Origin: Thermomonospora echinospora
GTDB taxonomy: Bacteria; Actinomycetota; Actinomycetes; Streptosporangiales; Streptosporangiaceae
Length of the DNA: 39,770 nt
Direction: 5' to 3'
Assembly (NCBI RefSeq): GCF_900108175.1
Contig: NZ_FNVO01000038.1
Coordinates: 1 to 39,770 of the forward strand
A program made the translations under genes and the position numbers. Shown here in pieces: positions 17,033 to 25,487 of the stretch. The notes below the pieces were generated by a model. The model saw only the letters and a list, made by a program, of their open reading frames with translations, searched no databases and was not told the origin of the DNA. How positions within the stretch are numbered: the stretch's first letter is position 1; each line of letters starts with the position of its first letter.

Positions 17033-18250
17033 TCAGAGCTTTGCAGGGACGACTGCGGCCCTGTCGTCCGGGTCACCGTCAGCGGCGAAGGCGTCATCTA
17101 TGGCGGACCGGGTCCGGTCGTCCTCTTCGGGGTACAGGTGCCCGTACGTGTCCGCAGTGATCATGATCGAGCTGTGGCCCATTCGATCCCGCAGCGCCGG
17201 CAACGAGGTCCCGGCCGCGATCTGGAGAGAGGCGTACGTGTGCCGCAGCGCGTGGAACACCACGGTCTCAGGTATGCCCGCCCGAGCCCGAGCGAGGTAG
17301 AACGCCTCTCGCAGTCCGTAGCTCGTGAGCGGCCCGCCCTTGGGCCGGGTGAAGAGGAGTTCGGCATCACGCACGGTCGATCCGTCCACGTGCGAGACGT
17401 CTTGCGCCACCGGGGGGAAGCTCTCGCGGTGTTCCCGCAGCGCCGCTACGACCGTCTCAGGGATCGGTACGGCCCGCCTGGAGTACCGGGTCTTGGGAGG
17501 AGCGAGGCGACATCCCTTCTCGGTCATCTGCCGATCGACCTTGAGCATGCCTGTTTCCAGGTCGACCCGATCCCAGGTCAGCCCGCAGACCTCCGAGATG
17601 CGCAGTCCGGTGCCGACCGACAGCAGAACGGCCACCGCGTACCGCTGCGGCATCGACGCGGCGAGCGCCCGCACTTGCGACACGGTGAGCACCTGGACCT
17701 CATTGTCAGGCACCTCCGGAAGGGTGATGCGCACGCACGGCGAGGAGGGGATTCGCCCGTCGATCGCATGCGCGCTGCGGAACATCGAGGCAAGCGCCAT
17801 GTAGATGTTCCGTACCGTACGGGGTGAGAGGCCCTTACCGACCAGCCCGTTGACGAAGTCCTGCACCTCAGCCCGGGTCACGGCCCGGAGTCGACGGCCC
17901 CCCAGCGCCGGGACGATGTGCAGGCGCACGTACTGGTCATAGTTCTTGTACGTGCTGGGCCGCTTGACCTCTGCGGTTTTCAGCCACTCAGCCGCGTAGC
18001 CGGCCACCGACACCGCACCCGCCTTTACGTCGATGATCACCCCCTCGTTTCGCCGCGAACGGGTCTTGTCCCGGAACGCCTTAGCTTCCTTGAGCGTCCC
18101 GAACGTCTCCGAGGACTGTTTTCCGTTCGCGTCCCGGTACGGCACCTTCCAGGAGTACACATCCTTGCCCAGCCGCTTGGATTCCCGCTTGTTGAGGACC
18201 TTACGGACACCGTCACGCATCTCCCCTGCACGCCATTCTTGAGCAGCCAC
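17033..18250 (-). CDS. int: Tyrosine recombinase / AICE integrase
   Basis: A 405-aa site-specific integrase. An N-terminal arm-binding domain (Arm-DNA-binding-like, VYSWKVPYRDANGKQSS) precedes a SAM-like core-binding domain (about 75-165). The catalytic domain contains Arg in GTGLRISEVCGL, Lys in PPKTRYSRR, H-x-x-R in FHALRHTYAS, His in MGHSSIMIT and the nucleophile Tyr in ADTYGHLYP. All six active-site residues are present, so it should be active. Start GTG 18250 has AGGAAGG about 8 nt upstream; ATG 18220 has its purine tract too close. It is the leftmost gene of the element, 303 bp after xis. Confidence 0.93.
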   Translation of the reverse strand: MAAQEWRAGEMRDGVRKVLNKRESKRLGKDVYSWKVPYRDANGKQSSETFGTLKEAKAFRDKTRSRRNEGVIIDVKAGAVSVAGYAAEWLKTAEVKRPSTYKNYDQYVRLHIVPALGGRRLRAVTRAEVQDFVNGLVGKGLSPRTVRNIYMALASMFRSAHAIDGRIPSSPCVRITLPEVPDNEVQVLTVSQVRALAASMPQRYAVAVLLSVGTGLRISEVCGLTWDRVDLETGMLKVDRQMTEKGCRLAPPKTRYSRRAVPIPETVVAALREHRESFPPVAQDVSHVDGSTVRDAELLFTRPKGGPLTSYGLREAFYLARARAGIPETVVFHALRHTYASLQIAAGTSLPALRDRMGHSSIMITADTYGHLYPEEDDRTRSAIDDAFAADGDPDDRAAVVPAKL

Positions 18251-18265
18251 GATCACCCACCTTCC

Positions 18266-18375
18266 TGTTGACGCCTGTTGACACAACAATATGCCGATTC
18301 GCCCGCAAAAATGAGAGCATGAGGCTCCCGACAATGGCCACAATAGGCAGATTCATCCTCGGCGAAAATGTTGAC
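18266..18375. promoter_or_regulatory. TGTTGAC motifs upstream of int
   Basis: TGTTGAC occurs at 18266-18272, 18276-18282 (10-bp spacing; the second lies in the palindrome TGTTG-ACA-CAACA) and 18369-18375, all in plus orientation. The same motif, also in a 10-bp pair, recurs at 32.4 kb. Candidate integrase/Xis arm sites or int operator. Confidence 0.5.
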
Positions 18376-18513
18376 GGCCAAGCGGGCGGCCCACCCACCC
18401 ACCCGGGCCGGTTGCGGACGTACGACCAGCTCACGGCCTGCCTATGGTTGATCCAGGCGCCAAGCCCTTGGAGCCGCAAAGCGGCGCACACTTCTTGATG
18501 CGTCACTGCATAC

Positions 18514-18541
18514 GGGGCCTACGCATCGCGTCGCAGGCCCC
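18514..18541 (-). terminator. Hairpin downstream of xis
   Basis: GGGGCCT (18514-18520) and AGGCCCC (18535-18541) form a perfect 7-bp stem 13 bp after the xis stop codon on the minus strand. It would separate the rep-xis transcript from int. No U-tract. Confidence 0.45.
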
Positions 18542-18553
18542 GCAGACATCAAG

Positions 18554-18778
18554 CTATTTCTCGAACCGATATCGCTGCCGGAGAACGGCCCTTATTTCTT
18601 CGGGGTCGAACCGTACCGCTTGCCCCATCCGGTAGTAGGGGAACAGCTCTCGATAGTTCTCGTACACCCATGACGTGGGCTTCTTGAGGAATCCCGACAG
18701 GTCTTCGACCGTCCATAGCTCGTCGGGACCCGACGCGCCCCGAAGTTTCTGCGTTGCCGTTCCGGGCGTCCGCGTCAT
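18554..18778 (-). CDS. xis: Excisionase-like winged-HTH protein (Xis)
   Basis: A 74-aa MerR/excisionase-type DNA-binding protein: WTVEDLSGFLKKPTSWVYENY is the helix-turn-helix with the usual W-T-x-x-D-L start, then the wing PYYRMGQAVRFDPEEIRAVL. This is the standard AICE Xis, which steers the integrase towards excision. ATG 18778 overlaps the rep stop by 4 bp (ATGA), giving rep-xis translational coupling. It contrasts with the integrase, which is 303 bp further on behind a hairpin. Confidence 0.87.
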   Translation of the reverse strand: MTRTPGTATQKLRGASGPDELWTVEDLSGFLKKPTSWVYENYRELFPYYRMGQAVRFDPEEIRAVLRQRYRFEK

Positions 18779-20280
18779 CGGCCGCCGTCCTCTTGGTGGC
18801 CGGCGGTCTCGCGGGCATGTTCGCGTGCCTCCCGGTGCTCACGCGCCAGCGTCGCGGCCAGCTCGACATCCCCGGGGCGGAGGTATCCGAGCCCGACCAT
18901 GCGCCAGTCTCCGACCATGACGGTCGTGTCGTTGCGGTGGCTCCACGGGTCTGCCGCCGCGCCTCCCCCGGTCCGGGTCCGCCAGTTGCGGCGGGCGATC
19001 CGAAGCGCGGTCAGGGTGGTGGAGTAGCGGCGTGACTTGGTGGCGAAGTGGCCGGCGAACCCCAGGGTGTGTGCGTGCCTGGCCAGCCGCAGGTCAGCGC
19101 ATTCGGGCCGCTGGTCCAGCAGGAAGCAGGTCGAGGCGAGGAGGGACACATGCGGAGACAGGCCCCGCCGTCGCAGCCTCGCCAGATCCGACGCCTCGAA
19201 GCGGGTCACCGGTAGATGCGGAAGGATGTCCCCGGCGGTCTTGGTGGCGTACTTGGCCACGTAGGCCGCAGCCCGTTCCGGCGCGTTCACGGTGGTGATA
19301 TCGAGCTGCTTACCCCACACCGCCGTACGCCTGTGGTGATCGACGGCGGGCAGCGGTAGCGACATGCGTGCCGCCGCATCCCGGATCGCCTCTTCCAACA
19401 GGCCCACGTCGGCCCATGAAGGAGGAGGCACGATCGCCGCCGGATCATCAGCATTGATGCCGTCGAGCCGTATCACCGCGTGCAGGTGAATCGCCGCCCG
19501 TCGCTGCCATTCGGTCACCTTGACGTAGGAGACCCGCAGCCGCCGCCGGACCGTCCGCACGCCCATCGGTCGCCCGGTCCTCCGGGAGGCGAGCCGGGCA
19601 AGCTCTTGGTACAGGTAGATGACGGTACGCCGCCATAGTTCCGGCATCACCGCGTGCCACAGCACATGGCCCGGGTAGTCGTAGCACTCGTAACACAGCG
19701 GTGTGCCGACGTGCGGATCATCAGGGCCGTGGGCATCCGGGCACCACAGGCGCGTCCCATGCGGGCACGTCGGCCGTGCGCGGCGCAGTCGGCACCTCCG
19801 CCCCTCCGGCGTGATGCGGTGCACCGGCCCGAAGGACGGCGCGGTGAACGTCGCGAACACCGCCGGATGGTCGGCCACCGAGGCGGGTACGGCCGTACCG
19901 TCCTGCTCCCGTAGAGCTTCGTCGGTCGGCCGCCGGCCCCGCAGCCCAGCGGCGACCAGGTGCCAGGTGTCGGCCCGGTAGATCCGCGAGCAGGCCAGGC
20001 ACACCGCCGCGCGCCGGTCCTTACAGGCCACGAGCAGACTGCCGTCAGGTTCCTCCGCGCTTGAGTACGTGGCCCGGATCTCTCCGGTTGCGGTATCGAC
20101 CGCGAAGGCGCGTCCGTAGATGCGGACCGGCCGCACGCAGTGCCCGGCGTGCTCGACCTGACGCGCCCACTTCTGCCAGGCGTGGGGGTCCGCGACACGG
20201 GCGATCATGTCGGCCACCACCGGGGACATCACCGGTACGGGTGACGTCCCCGATGCGACCGAGGTTGCCGAGGGCCTCAC
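18775..20280 (-). CDS. AICE replication initiator (RepSA-type, HUH rolling-circle)
   Basis: A 501-aa replication initiator of the pSAM2 RepSA type. Several Cys pairs (CLAC about 94-97, C172/C180, CYEC 196-199) suggest zinc ribbons. The HUH motif is HLH at 265-267 (AAIHLHAVI), and the nicking Tyr region AAAYVAKYATKTAG (338-350) has the Y-x-x-K pattern. It would nick the excised circular element and start rolling-circle replication before transfer. GTG 20280 is chosen because GGAGG lies 8 nt upstream and it overlaps the previous stop (GTGA); ATG 20310 would overlap that gene by 34 bp. Confidence 0.9.
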   Translation of the reverse strand: MRPSATSVASGTSPVPVMSPVVADMIARVADPHAWQKWARQVEHAGHCVRPVRIYGRAFAVDTATGEIRATYSSAEEPDGSLLVACKDRRAAVCLACSRIYRADTWHLVAAGLRGRRPTDEALREQDGTAVPASVADHPAVFATFTAPSFGPVHRITPEGRRCRLRRARPTCPHGTRLWCPDAHGPDDPHVGTPLCYECYDYPGHVLWHAVMPELWRRTVIYLYQELARLASRRTGRPMGVRTVRRRLRVSYVKVTEWQRRAAIHLHAVIRLDGINADDPAAIVPPPSWADVGLLEEAIRDAAARMSLPLPAVDHHRRTAVWGKQLDITTVNAPERAAAYVAKYATKTAGDILPHLPVTRFEASDLARLRRRGLSPHVSLLASTCFLLDQRPECADLRLARHAHTLGFAGHFATKSRRYSTTLTALRIARRNWRTRTGGGAAADPWSHRNDTTVMVGDWRMVGLGYLRPGDVELAATLAREHREAREHARETAGHQEDGGR

Positions 20281-20510
20281 CTGGTCGGCCTCCCGTAGAT
20301 GAAGTTCCACAGTGCGAAGGCCAGTTCCTCATGGTCGCCGCCGTTCGGATCGATCGTCGGGTAACCGCGTGCGGCCAACACGTCGGCCACCTCGGTCAGC
20401 AGTCCGTCAGTGAACCGGTAGTCGATCCGGTCCCCTCGTCTCACCGGGTACGCCCGGTCCGGGGTGGTCCCCTGGTGCCCGTTCGTGGGCTGTGATGCGT
20501 CTTGCGTCAT
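20277..20510 (-). CDS. Small AICE protein of unknown function
   Basis: A 77-aa acidic protein (TPDRAYPVRRGDRIDYRFTD, then GGDHEELAFALWNFIYGR). ATG 20510 has AGGAGA 7 nt upstream. It overlaps rep by 4 bp, so it is coupled to it. I recall similar small proteins between tra and rep in other AICEs but know no function. The call rests on the start signal, coupling and codon bias. Confidence 0.75.
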   Translation of the reverse strand: MTQDASQPTNGHQGTTPDRAYPVRRGDRIDYRFTDGLLTEVADVLAARGYPTIDPNGGDHEELAFALWNFIYGRPTR

Positions 20511-20591
20511 AGGCAGGTCTCCTTTCTCATCGGCTTGCGTGCAGGTGGGGGTCGGTTCTCTGGGTGGCGGTAGAACACCGCCCACAGGGAT

Positions 20592-22025
20592 TCACGCGGC
20601 GCGCTGGTCGCCCTCATCGGTCTCCCGATGGCCGTAGTGGTCTCGCAGGGCCTTGCCGCGCGCCGCGATGGCGCGGATCTGCTCATCGGTGAGGTAGCAG
20701 GACTTCACCCGCCGAGGGGTGTCGCCCTCGGCCAGCAGCAGCCCGACGCCGGGGGTCCGGGTGTCGATGGTGGCCGCGCTGACGCCCGCGGTCGCCCAGC
20801 CCGCGCCCAAGATCGTGTCGGACGCGTCCTTGGTGGTGCACCGCATCGCCCACCGGTAGGCCAGCAGATCCCGCAGGCTGGAGGGCACCACGTCCGTGGA
20901 CGGCTTCTGTGTGGCCGCCGCCAGGATGATCCCGGCGGCACGGCCCCGCGCGGCGAGGTCGATCGCCAGGTCATTGAACGCCTGACGCTTCTTGCGGTCG
21001 GAATGAGCCGTGAAGAACCGGAGTTCGTCCACCGGCACCAGGTACAGCGGCCCATCGGCAGGAGTGACGTTGCGTCGCCCCGCCGCCTCCAGTGCCTCAT
21101 ACCGCCGATCCATGATCGCTTGTAGGTCCGTCGCGGCGGCGATGGCCTCATCGATGTCGTTCGCCACCACCCGATCCAGGACCGGACGCCACAACGCCAG
21201 TTCCAGCCGTTTGGCGTCCAGGCCCCATATCCGGACGGTGGGATCCAGTGCGGCGCAGGCGATCAGTACCGACAGAGCCGAGGACTTGCCCGCTCCCGGT
21301 TCACCGCCGAGCAGCAGGTTCCGGCCGGGCAGGGTGACCGTGACATGCCGGCCCAGTTCATCAATGCCGATCGGGACGGGGTTCCACAGGTCGAGCCGAT
21401 GCGCGTCCGCCCACGGCCACCCGATGACCCCGCTCACCGTCTGGGCGCTGTCCGGCAGGAACGGGTCACGGCGGATCACTTCCACCTCCGCCAGGTGCGC
21501 GCGGTCCACATCACGGGTGACCCGCACCTCGCGGACCTGCAAGCACACCGCGACCCGTTCGGCCTCACTCGCGAGATCCTCAACGGTGCCGCCCTTGGGG
21601 ATGCGCACCCGCATGTGTTCGCCCGCCGGAACGGCTCGTATCTTCACGATCCGGGGAATCCGGTCGTTGACCGTCGCCAGCCCCGCGAACCGGCAGGCAG
21701 CGTCCCAGCCGCGCCGGAGCCGGCCCCGCCACAGCATCAGCCCGAGCGTTCGCCGCAGCACGGGCACGGCCAGGCAGACCGCGACCACGCCGACGATGAT
21801 GCCCACTGCCGCCCCGAGCCCGTACCGGATCCAGGCCCAGCCGCCCAGCGCAGCGAGCACCAGCGCGCAGGCGATCTCCCGCCGCCACAGCCACGCGGGA
21901 CGCAGCACGTACACCGTGAACCGAGCGGCCGGTGAGTACTCCGCCCGGATCGGCAGCATCGGCCTCTGCACCGCCGGAGGAACACCGACCGGACGGCCTT
22001 TCGTCTGGGGTCCGCCAACGTTCAT
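20592..22025 (-). CDS. FtsK/SpoIIIE-type conjugative DNA translocase (TraB/TraSA-like)
   Basis: A 477-aa membrane-anchored ATPase. Two adjacent membrane helices (about 50-66 and 71-90) precede an FtsK-type motor with Walker A GGEPGAGKSS (240-249) and Walker B LYLVPVDE (327-334), then the IILAAATQKPSTDVVP sensor segment. In actinomycete AICEs and plasmids a single such protein moves double-stranded DNA between mycelial cells. The C-terminus is assumed to hold the DNA-recognition helix; no clear gamma domain is seen. Start ATG 22025 touches the upstream stop (TGATG). Confidence 0.9.
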   Translation of the reverse strand: MNVGGPQTKGRPVGVPPAVQRPMLPIRAEYSPAARFTVYVLRPAWLWRREIACALVLAALGGWAWIRYGLGAAVGIIVGVVAVCLAVPVLRRTLGLMLWRGRLRRGWDAACRFAGLATVNDRIPRIVKIRAVPAGEHMRVRIPKGGTVEDLASEAERVAVCLQVREVRVTRDVDRAHLAEVEVIRRDPFLPDSAQTVSGVIGWPWADAHRLDLWNPVPIGIDELGRHVTVTLPGRNLLLGGEPGAGKSSALSVLIACAALDPTVRIWGLDAKRLELALWRPVLDRVVANDIDEAIAAATDLQAIMDRRYEALEAAGRRNVTPADGPLYLVPVDELRFFTAHSDRKKRQAFNDLAIDLAARGRAAGIILAAATQKPSTDVVPSSLRDLLAYRWAMRCTTKDASDTILGAGWATAGVSAATIDTRTPGVGLLLAEGDTPRRVKSCYLTDEQIRAIAARGKALRDHYGHRETDEGDQRAA

Positions 22026-22525
22026 CAGCGTTCACCCCGCTGCGTGCCGCCGTCCGAGGCAGCCCCGGCGAGGAACTCCGCACGGCGTTCGGCGAGAAGT
22101 TGCCACACCGACGCGGGGATCAGTGCGTGGAACGCATTCGCCAGGGCGGCATCCTCGTCTGATCCGACCACCGGCAACACGCGCTGACCGGACCGCCCGA
22201 ACGCGGTCATGCGCAGCCAGCGGTAACCGCCGTCGCTGGACGCGGGACGGTCGTCACCCCGGGAGAGCACACCGGCCGACAGCGCCATCCTCGCCACCGC
22301 TTGCCGCCGCACGGCATCGACGGGAACCCGCCACGCCCACGGGGTCAGGGCCGCGTGATCGATGACGTACATCAGCCGTACGCCGTCGACCACGCTGAGG
22401 CTGATCGCATACGACGCCCGCCACGGCACCGGAACCGCCCCGTCGTCGCCGCCCAGCGTCGCGCTGAAGTCGCCGGGGATCTCGGCCAGGCCGATGGACG
22501 GGTCTTTCTTCTCTCCTGTCGTCAT
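22025..22525 (-). CDS. Conserved AICE protein of unknown function
   Basis: A 166-aa soluble protein with no domain I recognise. It begins MTTGEKKDPSIGLAEIPGDF and has a central VRLMYVIDHAALTPWAWRVP. ATG 22525 is in tight succession with the tra gene (1-bp overlap), so it is part of the transfer operon. Third-position GC is strong and matches its neighbours. Probably a transfer accessory factor, by position only. Confidence 0.75.
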   Translation of the reverse strand: MTTGEKKDPSIGLAEIPGDFSATLGGDDGAVPVPWRASYAISLSVVDGVRLMYVIDHAALTPWAWRVPVDAVRRQAVARMALSAGVLSRGDDRPASSDGGYRWLRMTAFGRSGQRVLPVVGSDEDAALANAFHALIPASVWQLLAERRAEFLAGAASDGGTQRGER

Positions 22526-22538
22526 CGGTGCCCCCGGT

Positions 22539-22889
22539 TCAGGCCGGAGCCTTGCCGGTAGACGCCGAACGCGGCCCGCCCTGGGACGGTGCCGGCGCCA
22601 ACGGCAGGACCGCGTCGGCCGTCCACCAACTCATGTCGCTGGCACCGCTGGACTTGTTCAGCACCAGTCCGGCCACCTGGACCGGCTGTCCCTGGGCCAG
22701 GCCCGGGTCACCGGCCAGCCGCACCCGTACCGGAGCCGAGTCCTTGCCGTCCATCGCCAGCAGGGAGACCACGAACACCGGAGCACCCTCCGGAGTGGTC
22801 TTCGGCTGCTTGGTCTTGAAGTCGCGCGCCTGCTGCGGCGCGTCCGCCACTACGAACGTGAGCCGTGTCGAGTCGATCGGGAACCTCAA
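22539..22889 (-). CDS. SCO3933-family regulatory-like protein
   Basis: A 116-aa protein starting LRFPIDSTRLTFVVADAP and containing APVFVVSLLAMDGKDSAPV, which resembles the small SCO3933-type proteins found in many AICEs. A TTG start at 22889 is favoured because a consensus AAGGAGG lies 7 nt upstream and the family begins at this point. Pro/Ala-rich C-terminus. It is 13 bp before the next gene of the operon. The family name is from memory; function in the element (copy control or transfer regulation) is inferred. Confidence 0.75.
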   Translation of the reverse strand: MRFPIDSTRLTFVVADAPQQARDFKTKQPKTTPEGAPVFVVSLLAMDGKDSAPVRVRLAGDPGLAQGQPVQVAGLVLNKSSGASDMSWWTADAVLPLAPAPSQGGPRSASTGKAPA

Positions 22890-23076
22890 AACACCACCTC
22901 CTTGTCCTGCGGGCACAGCCCGCTTGGCCGTTGCGAACGTTGAGAACTGATCGGGCAGAGAGGACCGCACAGCCCCGCGCGGTCGGATCTCTTGAGCAGG
23001 GCCGATAGGGGGGCATGACCCTGGTGGCCGTCCTGCCTGTCGAGCTGGGTCGGAACGACGCCGGAGGCGAGGGGGG

Positions 23077-23214
23077 TTACTGGTCGCCCTTCCGGGACCG
23101 GCGGCGAAGCCAGCGGGCGCGGGATCGGCACTTGCGGCACCGCTTGTTGCCCCGCTCGACGCGAGCGCCGCACTCGCAGCTACGTCCGGAGATGCTGTCC
23201 GGAAGATCGCGCAT
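23077..23214 (-). CDS. Very small zinc-ribbon-like protein
   Basis: A 45-aa protein with C-x-C and C-x-x-C pairs (CECGARVERGNKRCRKCR) and a very basic tail (RWLRRRSRKGDQ). It is probably a metal-binding nucleic-acid-binding peptide. ATG 23214 has GGAGG 5 nt upstream, and the gene follows the membrane protein by 2 bp. It is followed by 187 bp without a gene before the SCO3933-like gene. Confidence 0.7.
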   Translation of the reverse strand: MRDLPDSISGRSCECGARVERGNKRCRKCRSRARWLRRRSRKGDQ

Positions 23215-23216
23215 GC

Positions 23217-23432
23217 TCACCTCCGGGCCGCGTGACGGGCGGCGGCCGGCTCGGCGGGCTCGTAGACGTGGACGCCCAGGACACGACGCGTCGCGGACCG
23301 GGTCCGGGTGCCCGGCGTGCCGCGCAGGCTCATGTGACGCTCCTCCGCGCGGATGCCGGCCAGCAGCATCGCGAACACGCCCAGCGCGCCACCGGCCAGG
23401 AAGACCGCCAGCAGAACGATTGCGTTGAACAT
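23217..23432 (-). CDS. Small single-pass membrane protein
   Basis: A 71-aa protein with an N-terminal membrane helix (FNAIVLLAVFLAGGALGVFA) and a basic cytoplasmic tail. ATG 23432 has GAGGGAG upstream. It is the first gene of the leftward int-xis-rep-tra block and would be transcribed from the 23433-23586 promoter region. Function unknown. Confidence 0.7.
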   Translation of the reverse strand: MFNAIVLLAVFLAGGALGVFAMLLAGIRAEERHMSLRGTPGTRTRSATRRVLGVHVYEPAEPAAARHAARR

Positions 23433-23528
23433 CGAAGATCACTCCCTCGGGGATGCGTGAGTGGACCTGACGCAATCGAGAGTGCGACTCGGCGCATGGA
23501 CGGGATCACTGCGCGGCTGGACGTGTTC

Positions 23529-23570
23529 GGGACGTCCTCACTAAAGTGAAGGCGTCCTGAGACGTCCTGA
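23529..23570. promoter_or_regulatory. GACGTCC operator cluster in the divergent AICE promoter
   Basis: GGGACGTCC at 23529-23537, GGCGTCCTGA at 23551-23560 and GACGTCCTGA at 23561-23570, the last two as a 10-bp tandem. They flank a -10-like TAAAGT (23542-23547) between the leftward transfer operon and the rightward regulator gene. Matching GGGACGTC motifs occur in the promoter regions near 25.4 and 27.1 kb. The probable ligand is one of the two HTH regulators. Confidence 0.6.
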
Positions 23571-23586
23571 TGAACCGGTCGGGTGC

Positions 23587-24330
23587 ATGCCGAACGAACG
23601 ACTCCGCGCGGCTTTGCTGGAGCGAGGGTTGACCGTGGCCGCGCTTGCCGAGGCGATCGGCGTCGATCAAAAGACGGTCGAACGGTGGATGACCACGGGA
23701 CGCACCCCCTACCGGCGGCACCGTTTCGCGGTGGCCTCACATCTGGGGATCGATGAGACTTACCTGTGGCCCGATGCGCTCTCCCGGGAACAGGTGGCCT
23801 CCGCGTCAGAGAGCGAGATCATCACCGTCTACCCGCATCGCTGGTCCGTGCCACGTGATGCATGGGGACGGTTGTTCGCGAAGGCGGAACGGGAAATCGG
23901 CGTACTGGTCTACGCGGGTTTGTTCCTGTCCGAGGACGCCGGAGTGCAGAGGATCTTCGCGGAGAAGGCCCGCGCCGGCGTACGGGTGCGAATCCTGCTG
24001 GGCGACCCCGGCAGCCCGCAGGTCACCGAGCGCGGCGCAGACGAAGGTGTCGGCGACGCCATGGCGGCGAAGATCCACAATGCGATGGTGTTGTACCGGC
24101 CGTTGCGCGCCATCGACGGCGTAGAGTTCCGGCTGCACCGCACCGTGCTCTACAACTCGATCTACCGGGCTGATGACGAGCTGCTCGTCAACACCCACGT
24201 CTACGGCGTCACCGCACCTCACGCCCCGGTATGGCACCTGCGCAAAGTCGCCGGCGGTGACATCACGAACACCTATCTCGACAGCTTTGAACGGGTCTGG
24301 GAAGGTGCTACACCGCTACCGGGAGAGTGA
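23587..24330 (+). CDS. HTH regulator with DUF5919-like C-terminal domain, copy A
   Basis: A 247-aa protein. Residues 1-65 form an XRE-type HTH (LAEAIGVDQKTVERWMTTGR). The C-terminal 170 residues (IITVYPHRWSVPRDAWGRLF, VLVYAGLFLSEDAG, VRVRILLGDPGSPQ, SIYRADDELLVNTHVYG) form a phospholipase-D-like fold without a canonical HKD pair, which I recall as DUF5919. It is strongly similar along its full length to the protein at 27151-27882. It is coupled to the downstream NUDIX gene (TGATG) and faces the transfer operon across a motif-rich promoter, so it is probably the element's repressor or signal sensor. Confidence 0.85.
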   Translation: MPNERLRAALLERGLTVAALAEAIGVDQKTVERWMTTGRTPYRRHRFAVASHLGIDETYLWPDALSREQVASASESEIITVYPHRWSVPRDAWGRLFAKAEREIGVLVYAGLFLSEDAGVQRIFAEKARAGVRVRILLGDPGSPQVTERGADEGVGDAMAAKIHNAMVLYRPLRAIDGVEFRLHRTVLYNSIYRADDELLVNTHVYGVTAPHAPVWHLRKVAGGDITNTYLDSFERVWEGATPLPGE

Positions 24331-24806
24331 TGGCCCGCAGGATCGACTACTACAACGACCCGAACGCGCCCAAGGCCAACAGCCTCGTTCCCTCCGTCAA
24401 TGTCGTCGTCACCAACGACGCCGGGGAAATCCTGATGATCCGGCGTACCGACAATGACAATTGGGCGCTTCCTGGTGGTGCCATCGATCTCGGCGAATCT
24501 CTCCCGCAGGCGGCCGTACGAGAGACCAAGGAAGAGACCGGCATCGACTGCGAGGTAACCGGTCTGGTCGGCATCTACACCGACCCCCAGCACGTCATCC
24601 GCTACACCAGCAACGAAGAGGTTCGCCAGGAGTTCTCCATCGTGCTCACGGCCCGCCGCATCGGTGGCGAGCCGACGACGAGCAACGAATCCCGCGAGGT
24701 CTGCTGGATCGCCGCAGCGGAGGCGATGAACCGCCAGATGGACCGCTCGATGCGCCTGCGCATCGGCCACTATCTAGAGAACCGAGATCAGCCGATCATC
24801 GGCTGA
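24330..24806 (+). CDS. NUDIX hydrolase, Pif-like
   Basis: A 158-aa NUDIX protein with a canonical box, GGAIDLGESLPQAAVRETKEETGI (split here as GGAIDLGES and VRETKEETGI). The N-terminal FYYNDP-like start (RIDYYNDPNAPKANSLVPSV) and its place beside the element's regulator recall Pif of pSAM2, a NUDIX protein that blocks redundant transfer into cells already carrying the element. Start ATG 24330 overlaps the regulator stop by one base; GTG 24327 is an alternative. The immunity role is inference from AICE biology; the substrate is unknown. Confidence 0.87.
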   Translation: MARRIDYYNDPNAPKANSLVPSVNVVVTNDAGEILMIRRTDNDNWALPGGAIDLGESLPQAAVRETKEETGIDCEVTGLVGIYTDPQHVIRYTSNEEVRQEFSIVLTARRIGGEPTTSNESREVCWIAAAEAMNRQMDRSMRLRIGHYLENRDQPIIG

Positions 24807-24810
24807 GCGT

Positions 24811-25368
24811 TCAGACCACGGCCACCGGCAACTGTCCGGCGATGTTGTGCACGGCCCCGAGAAGCCGGGGGGACGCCGCCTCGATGGCGCGGCTGACCAG
24901 GTGACCGGGGCCGTAGCGGGCATGGATCTCGGCAAGCCGCCGCTCAACGGTCAGATGCGTACCGTCCGGACCGGTGGTCATGTCGCAGTAGATCAGCGCT
25001 TCCGTCAGCGCCTTGGGGCCAGGCGGGAACTCACCCGCCAGTTCCCCGGCAAGACCACGCTCGGTCGCTTCGATGATGGCGCAGGAGTGATGCGCGACCA
25101 GACGGCACAGGACGTCTTGCGCGCCCAGGACGTCACGCAGGTAACGAGCGCCGTCGAGCGGATGGAACCCGGTGACCACCAGCGCCGGGGCGTACCCGAT
25201 GTCATGCAGCCACGCCGCGGCCTCAAGCAGGTCGGCGTCATCGCCCATGATCGGGGCGAGGCTGCGAGCCTGCGCGGCCACCCCCTGTGTGTGCGCCCAG
25301 CGGCGCGGAAGCGGGGTTTCGAGGATGCTACGGGCGGTCTCACTCGCCCAACCAGTCATGTCGCTCAT
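24811..25368 (-). CDS. HD-domain phosphohydrolase
   Basis: A 185-aa HD-superfamily protein: His26 (RRWAHTQGV), the His55-Asp56 doublet (AAWLHDIGYA), then His69 and a later VAHHS. These match the metal-binding pattern of the HDOD/YfbR-like predicted nucleotidases. It ends 4 bp from the convergent NUDIX gene. ATG 25368 lacks a ribosome binding site, but a -10-like TAACGT lies about 8 nt upstream, so translation may be nearly leaderless. A GGGACGTCT motif sits about 60 bp upstream. HD plus NUDIX next to AICE regulators suggests nucleotide-signal turnover. Confidence 0.85.
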   Translation of the reverse strand: MSDMTGWASETARSILETPLPRRWAHTQGVAAQARSLAPIMGDDADLLEAAAWLHDIGYAPALVVTGFHPLDGARYLRDVLGAQDVLCRLVAHHSCAIIEATERGLAGELAGEFPPGPKALTEALIYCDMTTGPDGTHLTVERRLAEIHARYGPGHLVSRAIEAASPRLLGAVHNIAGQLPVAVV

Positions 25369-25390
25369 GCCTGTGACGTTACGAGCGCTA

Positions 25391-25435
25391 CGGGAGACGT
25401 CCACGGACGGCAACGGGTCATCTAGGGACGTCTTC
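25391..25435. promoter_or_regulatory. GACGTC motifs upstream of the HD gene
   Basis: GGGAGACGTCC (25392-25402) and TCTAGGGACGTCTTC (25421-25435). The latter 15 bp is identical to a segment at 27.1 kb in front of regulator copy B. Located upstream of the HD gene's putative -10 box. Probable operator. Confidence 0.6.
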
Positions 25436-25487
25436 CAGCAAGCCGTCCCGGCTGGACCAGGTACATGCACGGGGCCACCGCCGACGA

